From Tilletia caries (Eukaryota > Basidiomycota > Exobasidiomycetes > Tilletiales > Tilletiaceae), in assembly GCA_032718865.1 (NCBI GenBank), contig JALUTQ010000037.1:372001-436000 (forward strand): DNA of 64,000 bases. The letters are read 5' to 3'. A program made the translations under genes and the position numbers. This document shows, in pieces, positions 32,066 through 41,783 of this stretch; the first letter of the stretch is position 1, and the number at the start of each line of letters is the position of its first letter. The notes below the pieces were generated by a model, which was not told the DNA's origin, made no database searches, and saw nothing but the letters and a program-made list of their open reading frames with translations.

Positions 32066-32379
32066 TCCCACAGTCCTACAGGCCACAGTATGTCGCCTGC
32101 GCAACCTGTTTTCGAGCTGCTGATACACTCCTTCCCTTCGCCGACCCCGTGTTTCTCCTCACTGATGTATACTGCTTCTTACAGCCGTCTTGACTCTTGT
32201 TTCTGTTGACATTGTCTTGCTCTCTCTTTGGCTCAATCTTTTTTCACTCTCTTCAGTCTCCCATTTTTTCTCCCCCTATCTATGATCCTCGATTTTCAAA
32301 GAGCGTGCCCTTCACTCCCGGTAGCGCGCGCCCTGCGTTCCACTGACACTGGTCAGATAGCAAGAAGAAGAAGCAGTAT

Positions 32380-32708
32380 GTCAAGGCCAGCAATCCAAAG
32401 CCAATCTACGGGAGTCACCCTACACAGGGCCCGCCTGTTCAACGCAGCAGGCCTCAGGACAGCTCAGCCACGCGGTCTCCTCCTCGCAACCAATTTGCCC
32501 GCACTCCAGAACCTCGTCAAATAAGAGCCACACCGCGTACACCGACTACTTCCGAGCTCAGTGGATCACTTCAACCCACTTGCAGCTGTCTTAACCTCCC
32601 TTCTCTCCTTCGTCACACAACTTAGCCCCTCCTTCCCCAAGCACACCGCCTCACTGTCCACCGCCATTTCCGAGCTTGTTGTTCATGGCCACGCTGCTCT
32701 GCCGTAGA
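32380..32708 (+). pseudogene. SDA1: N-terminal fragment of SDA1 (ribosome biogenesis factor)
   Basis: NLPALQNLVK near 32491-32520 is followed after a TAAG insertion by HTAYTDYFRAQW, then in another frame by LLSFVTQLSPSFPKHTASLS near 32600-32660. These match, in order, the N-terminal block of Sda1, which in yeast acts in 60S subunit maturation. Stops and frame shifts separate the pieces and the rest of the gene is absent. Confidence 0.65.
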
Positions 32709-32739
32709 CATCCTCGTACCAGTGCTCGAGACGGGCCTT

Positions 32740-33595
32740 GTTGGGCCGAGGAAGAGTTCAAGTGGGATCAGGGTGGAAAGGGAAATTCCGCTGCCAATGC
32801 AAAGTGAGTCCTTCGCGGGGACCCTTCTCTATCCTGACGAAGCGACTGACCTCGCCTCTTGTGCCGTTGTGCGACTCTCTCACAGGGTGGAGAAGGCAGC
32901 CGAACATGCTCGAAAGAAGGCCGACCTCGAACGACTGAAGCGCGATGACGAGGCAGCTCTTCTCTCACGTCCCCCCAAGGGCAAGCAGAAGCTCTCCGCC
33001 CAAGCCGCCAAGCGCGACGCCAAAGCACAAACCAAGGCCAAAGTAGGCGACACAATCCACTTCCGCTGCCTAAGGCATCGACTCTGCTCTCAAGAGCTTC
33101 ACCGCGGAAAACATCGACGACGCGATTGATGCGCTCTCACTGGTCACCGAGAAGACGGACGCGGCGTCCAAGGGTAGTAAGGCTGCTGACATCGAGCGAC
33201 ACCCGGAGCGGAGATTCAAGGCAGCCTTCGAAGCGTTCAAGGAGAGACGCGTTCCTGAGCTGCGCAAGGAGATGAGCTTTCTGTGGGAAGATTGGAAGGA
33301 CGAAGCATATGCGCATTCCGCTGACCTTGCTTCTCTTCATCGCGCGCAGAATCCTGGTCTCCGACTGCAGCAAGTCCAAGATCTGGCTTACAAGGATTTC
33401 AGGTCCGTACTCAATTCGCATTCATTGCATCACCCCTCCCAAACTGACATTGTACTTGATTGCCCTGAGAGTAGAAATCCGACGAGAACCCGTTCAACCA
33501 AGGTCCATCTCAACTACGACGCCGACAAGGGCGCCCGAATGGCTGCACTCGACTCCGTGCGGAGCGGCAAAGAGGCTCGCTTGCGCGATGCCTGA
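32740..33595 (+). pseudogene. LSO2: Decayed LSO2/CCDC124-family gene
   Basis: Segments in order match the ribosome-associated Lso2/CCDC124 family: EEEFKWDQGGKGNSAANAK / intron / VEKAAEHARKKADLERLKRD, KQKLSAQAAKRDAKAQTKAK, then ENIDDAIDALSLVTEKT, RHPERRFKAAFEAFKERRVP, NPGLRLQQVQDLAYKDF, KSDENPFNQ and VHLNYDADKG. Lesions: compensating indels near 33040-33075; an intron (33272-33349) whose donor reads ATGAGC instead of GTGAGC; a missing base before the next donor (33403); and an extra A near 33504. It spans almost the full protein but cannot encode it intact. Confidence 0.75.
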
Positions 33596-34972
33596 TCGTA
33601 TCAATCAGAAAGCATCGATAGGAACTCTTCCGACCATCCTTCAGCTTTGTAGGCAGGTCGCAACAGCATGCTCGATGGCTTTCCGACACCTCTTGCCTTC
33701 AGATGCGGCGTCAGCGAATGCCCTTCTTGCACCTCCGAAATGACCATTCAGTCGGTGTTGGCTAATTGCTGGGGTGCAATTGCTCGTCCTGTACTTGCTG
33801 AATTATCTTGCTATCTACCCTACTTTCAGTGATTCCTTCCCTCCTTTCCATCCCTTCTGCCCCCTTCACAGGCCCCTCTCTTCTTTTCTCCCTCTCTCCT
33901 CCCACATCTGAATCCCTCTGGTCCCCTCTCACCAGCCGTCCTTCGCCTGTCTACCCCTCCCCCTCTCCTGCTCCTTCTTTCCGCCTACCCTCGAGCGCAT
34001 CGCCCCTCTCTCGTCCGCTGGCGCATGATCCTTCTCTCGGCATATTTCTTCCCCCTCGATCCGAAGATCCGGTCCAGTTGCAGACTCATTCTCCCCTGTA
34101 CATTATCATACTTATATGCGTCTTTAGGCAATCAGATAATCAGAGCTGAGATGACATGTGCACACACCTATGGTCGTCTGCCAAATATCATAGTAACTAC
34201 GTACAATTTGCATCCGACTCGGCCCCATGGCGAAGCGGACGAAGGGTAGCGAAGCTACCCTGAGCTTTCGCGTAGCCGTGAGCTGCTTTGAACTTTCAGT
34301 CCTTCACGCGCATCTGTCTGTATTAGCATTCATCTGTGCGAAATGCAACCTTGTGGCCTCGGACAGGTCCGATCACTTCCTCTGCCCGACCACGACCATG
34401 ATGTCCGACACAGGGGGAAGCTCTGCCATTTTTTATTTGGATTGATAGAAATGATAGATACAGTCTTCTTGATCATGGATGTCAAGGTTTGAGAGAGAAA
34501 GAGCCAGAATTGAGCGAGATTCATAAGGGCAAACTTGGCGGGTAAGAAGTACCCCTGCGTGCGACGCATATATTCAGGCAAAACTCGAAAATGGCGCTGT
34601 TCCTGCGCCTCAAACTGTGTGAAGTATGCTGTGTAGGAATACGTGAGATTTGGATTTGGAACCTTTTTTCGGCCGAAAGAAATCGCCCAAGCTTTGTTCC
34701 AATTTCTAACAACACAAATAAATGGATTTGGGAGATGGCCACAACCTTGAGTCTGGGGAATACCTCTGGACTCTAAAAGGCCAGGCCGGTCCCGATCTTC
34801 AACTTTTTGACGAACGCATCACGATTCACGCAGCTACCAACTGCCCAACTTACTCCAGCGTTCACCAACCTTCAACTCTGACCTGCCTAAAACTTACAAG
34901 TCGTGCCAGTCGTAAGTTGCTTGAGATACACGCCTACATCTACCAGGGGATGGTGCTCCAGAAGACCAGAAT
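33596..34972. other. Intergenic, pyrimidine-rich, no gene seen
   Basis: 33820-34070 is strongly pyrimidine-rich. A palindrome AGGGTAGCGAAGCTACCCT lies at 34243-34261, and copies recur downstream. 34751-34802 resembles 35708-35755 (GTCTGGGGAA...GGCCAGGCCGGT). No coding content is supported. Confidence 0.4.
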
Positions 34973-34973
34973 G

Positions 34974-35110
34974 CTACTGACTACTGACTACTGACTACTG
35001 ACTACTGACTACTGACTACTGACTACTGACTACTGACTACTGACTACTGACTACTGACTACTGACTACTGACTACTGACTACTGACTACTGACTACTGAC
35101 TACTGACTAC
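34974..35110. repeat. (CTACTGA)n minisatellite
   Basis: About 19-20 essentially perfect tandem copies of a seven-base unit. The perfection suggests recent expansion. Confidence 0.95.
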
Positions 35111-35112
35111 TC

Positions 35113-35490
35113 GTCAGTCCATATCGATTTATCAACTGTGGCCTGTGGGTCACCGATCAGGTACGCAATACACATGTTACATTACCTCTTTGGGGAGTTC
35201 TATGCCTATCTGCCCATCATCTATGTTGTGCGGATAATCATGGCGGAGAGCTCGAAGGGTAGCGAAGCTACCCTGAGAGCGAGGCGCGGTAAGCGTCAGT
35301 CCATATCGATTTGTCAACTGTGGCCTGTGGGTCACCGATCTGCGATCAGGTACGCAATACACATGTTACATTACATCTTTGGGGAGTTCTATGCCTATCT
35401 GCTCATCACCTATGTTGTGTAGAAAATCATTGCGGAGAGCTCGAAGGGTAGCAAAGCTACCCTGAGAGCGAGGCGCGGAGGGCGTCTATG
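35113..35490. repeat. Two tandem copies of a roughly 185-base unit with a hairpin
   Basis: The copies start GTCAGTCCATATCGATTT at 35113 and 35295. Each ends with the perfect or near-perfect palindrome AGGGTAGC-GAA-GCTACCCT (35256-35274; 35445-35463, where GAA is AAA) and GAGAGCGAGGCGCGG. A third palindrome copy lies at 34243-34261. No ORF is supported. This may be part of the flank of the neighbouring Mutator-like element. Confidence 0.8.
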
Positions 35491-35867
35491 AGATTTGAAT
35501 GATTGACTGTGCTTCTGGGCCATTGTTTAGGTATGCAATACACCTCCGACAGGTCACTGCATTGAGCACGCCTTTTTAGAATTCGAGTCTAAGATGTCCA
35601 GACCAAGCATTAAGCAACATCAGTCATCAAGAGTCAAGACATGCATGTTTCTTGATACTTTTCATTTCCCGTTCATATTCTAATTTCTATAAACTCATGG
35701 CTTCAAAAAGTCTGGGGAACACTCTGGCTCAAAAGCCAGGCCGGTGGGATTCTTCCTCATGTTCCTTGTCTTGTCCTCTCTCTTGTTCTACCATTACTAC
35801 TTCATCGTCACACACTCTAAAGTTCTAGCTCAAGACAGCAGTTCAAGCATGCAGCGAACAAGCAAGG

Positions 35868-38800
35868 TCAAATGAATTCTCTGCGTACGAACATCTCAGC
35901 AGTTCGGCGCGCTGCTCTGATTTCGTTGTCTAGCTGTTCCAGAGCAGCTCTGCTGAGCCCGGCGTAGTTGTTGTGCTCTTGTAGGCGATTAAGCGCCTTC
36001 ATGAGTCGTAGTGCCTCGTCGATGCTCGTTTGAACCAAGTCTTCCTTCTGTTGCTGATGTTTCGCCTCCAGTTCCGCGGCCTTCTGCGCATTTAGACTTT
36101 GCCCCGAAATCCCCGTTCTGTTTTCTTCTTCCTCCGGTCCCCTTTCTCCCTGATGGCTGACCCCTCCTAGCTCCAATCCTTCAGCCGCACGAGTATCGCC
36201 TCCCGCTCCTGCCGCCTCTGCCTCTTCCGATGTCCTCGCCGTTCCAGGTATGCTGTTATTCGTGCTGGTGGATGCCCCTGGCTTTTTCCAACCGGGCGAT
36301 TGGCTGGGACAGGAGGCGGGAGCACATGAACAAGTGCTTGCATGCCAGTCCGGTAGATTGAAACGACGGACAAGAACACCGGGACAGCTTGTCGTCTACA
36401 AAGTGTACCTGTACCCCGTCCGAGCTCGTCACTTCGTACTATAGAGAAAAAGAACAAATAGCCCCATGAGATGAATCTGAAGTGTCACGTTGTATTTTCT
36501 CGGCGCAGTATGCTCACCGCTTCGCCATTCACACACTTTACCAAGGCACAAAGCTCCTGAAAGCTGAGCTCGTATGCCTTATGACGAGACTTTCTCTCTT
36601 GTCCACATAGATGCGGTTTTTGTATTCCTGTGTGAAGGAAAGAGGCAGCAATATTAAACAGGCGTCAGCGAGGCAGAATGCGATAATGCCCACGGGTCAT
36701 ATCAACATACCAAGGTCACATTGCACCAGTCTGCGATAAAAGTCTGGCACAACCTCCCGCACTAGCACCTGCAAGACGCTGTCTACTCGCTGCAGCCGAA
36801 TCATGCCCAAGTAGTTGACCTGGCCAAAAAATGAATTGGGATTGAGTTGTCAGCGCATTGTCAGCCCCAGCTCTCATCAGCTGCCTACTCCTCCTCGCTT
36901 CTCTCAGATCCAATCGACAATCGACAGGAGCTCACTTTCAGATTACCGTGCCAACCTTCAACCATGCTGTTGGTATCTATTCCGAAGTGTGCATGCTGTC
37001 GATGATGGAAGTATTACAGTCGTCAGAAGCAAAGACAGCAGCCAGCTGATAGTGCGCAGTCCGATACTACTCACCTTTCTGTAACACTTCGCCCAGTTCT
37101 GTGCGCTCCTCTTGTTCAGCCATTCTTTCTCAAAGTAGCGCGTGATGAGGGGCTGTTCCTCGCCCCATCTGAGAGTAAAGGCGCTGCGAGCCGCTTCGAA
37201 CTGCTCCTCTGTTTCCGCTCGCTGCATGCTGCGCATGTCTTCTCTGCACCTGGACTGGAGAAATGCATTGGCTTCTCTGACTCCGGGGTCACGGCCTCAA
37301 TGAACAATTGATGAAAAAGATACTTGTGTCAGTCAACAACAAGGAATCATCTCTTCCTTGCACCAGCAAGCAGCAACAGATGGCAGAGACCTCCTGTCCA
37401 ACTGGACTCTGGCTCCAAATTCCAGTCGAGGTCGCGATGAGAGGAACAGTGTGAAGGACAGCAACAGCCAGCACACCATGCTTCTTCCAGCGGCCAAAGA
37501 GGGAAAGGGAGAGCTCAAGCAAGCAAGCGGGAAAAAGGATAAAGGGAAGCGCGGGATGTGGGAGGAAGTGAGGGAGAAGGAGAATGGGAAAAGGAGAAGA
37601 AGAAGGAGAGGGGATGTAACAGACTACTCACTGTCTCCAATCGCTTTGACCTTCGTCTTCACGTTATCATCCCATGCTCGAAGCAGATGCCAAAGGCAGA
37701 GAAGAACTTGGGGTCGTGGTGTGAAGCCTGCGAACGCGTTGATGATGGCAGCACGCTCTGTTTCTGAGCAGTCGATCATCACGTCGGTCGGAGCTGGAAT
37801 TTCCTTCTGCACAAGCCACTGAAAGAATCGGGTCAATGGGATTCTTTAAAACGACGCCCAACACAACACAACAAAGGAGAGAGCAACATTCGTCAGCAGT
37901 CAGCACACAGCAATGCCAAATTGGCAGACACATCGCCTCGCGCAGCGTATGAGCGATCGGCAGCCAGACTCAGAGAGAAAAAACAGGGCACGGCACATTG
38001 GCACTCACTGAGTTTCTGAAGGTGTGATCATGAAGGCGAGAGGAATACCGGACCCCATGGAAGCACTGCGGACGATGATGGTCGTGAGGAAGATTTTTTC
38101 TTGCGCGGTTGCGCCTTTGCCCGTGTTGTGAGTGGAATCAACACACCACACCGAACTGCTGGGCGCGGAAAATTCCTGAACACAAAGATGAAAGACAAAG
38201 ATACTTCAAACTTGCACTTGTAAGTTGTAGAGACAGCAACGTATCGGTTCTAGTTGCTGGCTGCTGGAAACGTAGATCGACTCACCTTTTTAGCCCACCT
38301 GGGCATGACAAAGATTGCCCAGACTGGCTCCGTCGTGGCACTGAGGGTTGCGTCATTCAGGAAGCTGGCCTCCCACCCTTCCTCGCGAAGACTTTCGGCC
38401 CAAAGCTGCAGAGACCTTAGGGCATCTGGGTCCTTCCTCGCTGTCTGCAGCTTGAGGCGCCTAACGGTGTTGTACACATCGTGGTATCGAATTCGAATAC
38501 TGGCGCTGATTGAAGTGGTAGAAGATAAGACCTCGTCCTGAAAGAAATCCGCGTACAGAACATGCCATCAGTCAACATAATCGAGATGAGGCATGGTCAA
38601 TCCACAGACCACAGTGCACTCACCTTGTGCATTGAGTGTATGGCAAGAAGCTCATCCATATCCATGCGCACAGAAGCCATGATCTCCTTGGCTGTTCTAC
38701 CGCTCTTTACTTGGGTTTCGATCCACTCCTTAACCTCTCTTGAATTGCGTTGGCTGGCCAAGTCGGATATCGTTCCAACCGCATGCCCCTCGTGCCGCCA

Positions 38801-39503
38801 ATGGTACTCGATATCCAAAAGACTATCTTGACGAGCTGGACCAGAGAGTATGGAGAGGCTTTGAGTCTGGTCGAGAGTGTCTGCTTCAGCAAGCGGGGCG
38901 CGTATCGTGATCTTGATCTTGGCGGGACAGTTGACCTATCCGTCCAAGTTCATTGACAAGGTCCACGACTGTCAGCCTCCTCAACACGCTCAAGCACTCT
39001 TGGGCCTCGGTATCACCCTGAGCTGCTCACCTTGACCGATGACGCGGCACCGCCTGTGATCCTACGCTTCTTGGGCGAGATCGAGTCCTTACTGCCTGAT
39101 TGAAACGTGCCGCTACACCCGCAGCGAGAAACGTACTTTGCCTCATAGGTAGTGGATGCGTTTGACGGTCGGGGAGTGTATCTACGAGCACCTGCCGCAG
39201 AAAACAAGGAGTTCGGAAGTTAGTCTCTGATGACAGAATGACTGATCCACGTTTGAGCCTGCATCAAAGGCAGACTGCTGACTGCACGTTAGTCATTGAT
39301 GCTCATTGCTCACCGTCTTTGTGGCGCGACTTCCGCGTCCTGTTAGGATCACTGGGCGTCTTGAATGTGCAGTACCTGCCTTCCTCTGCCAGAAACGCAT
39401 CCAGCTCGGATTCGAGAAGTTGAAAGCACAGAGGCTCGGATTCAAAGATGCGTTCACCTAAGAGTCGGGTGGCATATAGTCTGTTGATGCCTTGTGGAGC
39501 CAT
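35868..39503 (-). pseudogene. Mutator-like (MULE) transposase gene, eleven exons, two one-base lesions
   Basis: Exons read as 39314-39503, 39031-39191, 38624-38935, 38286-38538, 38009-38175, 37632-37843, 37075-37295, 36936-36995, 36711-36819, 36518-36627 and 36256-36438 (about 659 residues). An N-terminal FAR1-like zinc region has CGCSG, NCPAKIKI and EYHWRHEGHAVG. The catalytic domain has VWCVDSTHNT (first Asp), VMIDCSETERAAI (second Asp) and LLCLWHLLRAW. Then GIDTNSMVEGWHGNLK precedes a SWIM zinc finger (CSCPSFQSTGLACKH). An extra T near 38519 shifts exon 4. One extra A in the A5 run near 36290 truncates the protein; correcting it would open a further roughly 130 codons of coiled-coil-like tail to 35868. 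Terminal inverted repeats were not found. MULE transposases cut and paste DNA through a DDE site. Confidence 0.8.
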
Positions 39504-39855
39504 AACGTGAGCGAAGCAGCTGATCGTGGATGTACGCGTTCAGCAGACAGCAACCAAAGCGCGTCCTCTGGCTCAGGTCTCTCGAGGAGGCGCGTTCACG
39601 CACTTGTTCTGCTCATGATCATGATCATTTCTGAAGCCACGTGGAATTGGGGATGAATGATATAAGGTCAGGGGATGTTGGGGGATGTGGGATGAGACCC
39701 TGGCTCGGAGAGTGTGACTTCTCGCACGAGAGAAGGGGCGAGTTGGCGAGTCAGTAGTCAGTTTTGAGATCGATGACATCGTTCTGGCTGAGCACCGCCC
39801 ACCGCCGTCCTCGAGCTCGACTTTCTCGTTCCCGCGCGCATCCATCGTCCCACCC

Positions 39856-39896
<41 letters not shown>

Positions 39897-39914
39897 GCTC
39901 TTACTACGCCAGTC
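39504..39914. other. Promoter region of the BAR-SH3 gene
   Basis: It lies between the transposase start (minus) and the BAR gene (plus). A (GCA)n tract occurs at about 39860-39893 just upstream of the start. No other feature is seen. Confidence 0.5.
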
Positions 39915-41393
39915 ATGAGAGGCATCGTGAGTAGACAGCGGTCATTCCCAAGTCGCATCGCATCGCATCGCATTGCCGCGTCACTGAACAACTCACTTGT
40001 CCACCCTGCTGCTGCAGACAAAGGCACTCTCCCGTGCACCGCACCTCGTCACCTCCCGCGTCGGCATGGCCAAAGCATCCCAAGATGCCGAGTTCAACAC
40101 CCTCTCCGGCAAGTTCGCCGTCGTCGAGCAGTCCTCCGAGAAGCTCCTCAAGGACGCCATCGCCTTCCGAGAGGCCGTCAAGAACATGCTCATGGCAGGC
40201 GCAAACTTCGGTGTCGGCTTCAGCACCCTCTTCCAGCCCATCGGGCCAGAGGACATCGAGCGCAAACATCCCAATGCGTTCAAGACCATGCTCAATGTGT
40301 CCCAGTACCAGACTGCCATGGAGGAGCTGCGCGAGACCCTCACCCCGGAGATCGAACTCGTCGAGTCCCGCATCGTGGGGCCCATCAAGGACTTCATCAA
40401 CGTCGTCAAAGCCGTCCGCAAGAACATCACAAAGCGCGACCACAAGCTCATCGACTTCGACCGGCACTCCAACGCATTCAGCAAGCTCAAGGACAAGCGC
40501 GACAAGACTCTCAAGGACGAGCAGAACCTCTTCAAAGTCGAACAGGACTACGAAGCCGCCTCGGCCGACTACGAGTACTTCAATAACGCACTCAAGACGG
40601 ATCTGCCCACCTTCTTCGACATGGCAGCGCGCTTCATCACCCCGCTCTACGAATCGTTCTACTACGTCCAGCTGAACGTACACTACCTCACCTCCGAGAC
40701 CCTCCAGACCTTCGCCCAGGGGAAGTACGACATCTCCGACGGGGCCGCACCCGTCGAGAGCGCCTATGCGGACCAACTCGGCGACGCGCTCGAAAGGCTC
40801 GAGGCACTCTCCATTCGCAAGCCCGCCATGGCCAGTGCGCGCGTACTTGGCACCACACAGCGACAGAGCAGTATCCTCTCCACCTCCACGTCCGCCGGCT
40901 CGAGTGGAGCATCCTCAGCGGCCACCGGTCTCGCGGCCGGTGCTCCCTCCCGCGGCGGATCGCTCTACACCCGAAATACCGCCCTGCCATCGTCCTCGTC
41001 CTCCTCCTCCTCAACCGCAGCGCTACCCCCACCCGCCTACACCCCTTCCACAGCCGGCACCTCCGCCGCCGCCGCAGCCAGCACCAAGCGCGCGCCCCCA
41101 CCCCCGCCCACCAAGCCCAAGCCGGGCGCAGCGCCCGCGGAGAAGCCGAAGGAGTACGTTGTGGCGCTGTATGACTACGTCGCGGCGGCCTCGACCGACG
41201 TCTCCTTTAAGGCGGGCGATCAGATTGAGATCGTTAACCGGACGGAGAGCACCCAGGATTGGTGGACTGGCAGGGTTAATGGACAGGAGGGCCTTTTCCC
41301 AGCGTGAGTTCTCGCGATTCTCATTACATGTCATTCGGGCTTGTACTGACCCGGTATTGATCTCTCTGCAGGAACTACGTCAAGGACGCATAA
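39915..41393 (+). CDS. RVS167: BAR-SH3 protein, amphiphysin/Rvs167 family
   Basis: Three exons, 39915-39926, 40018-41303 and 41372-41393, give 439 residues. The tiny first exon encodes MRGI and joins to TKALSRAPH, the usual N-terminal amphipathic segment of Rvs167/Hob1. The BAR domain runs to about residue 250 (EKLLKDAIAFREAVKNML, FSTLFQPIG, HPNAFKTMLNVSQYQTAMEE). A Pro/Ser/Ala-rich linker with PPPPPTKPKP follows, then a C-terminal SH3 (VVALYDYVAAASTDVSF, DWWTGRVNGQEGLFPANYV) that crosses the last intron. In yeast, Rvs167 with Rvs161 bends membrane at endocytic sites and binds actin-patch proteins through SH3. A complete, ordinary family member; orthology to fission yeast Hob1 is equally possible. 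Confidence 0.93.
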
Positions 41394-41685
41394 ACCCTTG
41401 CCCCCCATGCTCGCCTATCACCTTCCACGAAAAATCGTCAAGCAACCTCCAATCCGAGGGGGAAATGCCTCGGATTCGGAAAAAACGGACAAGCGCTTCA
41501 ACTTCTCTTACAGTACATACTAGGATTCATCCTCCCTTCGAAATTCGAATGCATCTACCTTGCGATACACTCACACGCCGAGGCCAGAGGTCTGCACCTC
41601 TCTCCCCTTCAGCCCGAGCAAGATTGGTATGACAAAGACTCTGATTCGACATATCTCCTGGGACAGAACTTGGGTAAAGAAAGAG

Positions 41686-41721
<36 letters not shown>

Positions 41722-41783
41722 TGAGGGAGAACAGGAAAAGAGAAATGATAGGTAGGTAATCCAGGAGTCCCCCCCCCCTCCCC
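41394..41783. other. 3' ends of two convergent genes
   Basis: Convergent tail region between the BAR-SH3 gene and POL1. It contains a (GA)n tract at about 41691-41720. No gene. Confidence 0.5.
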
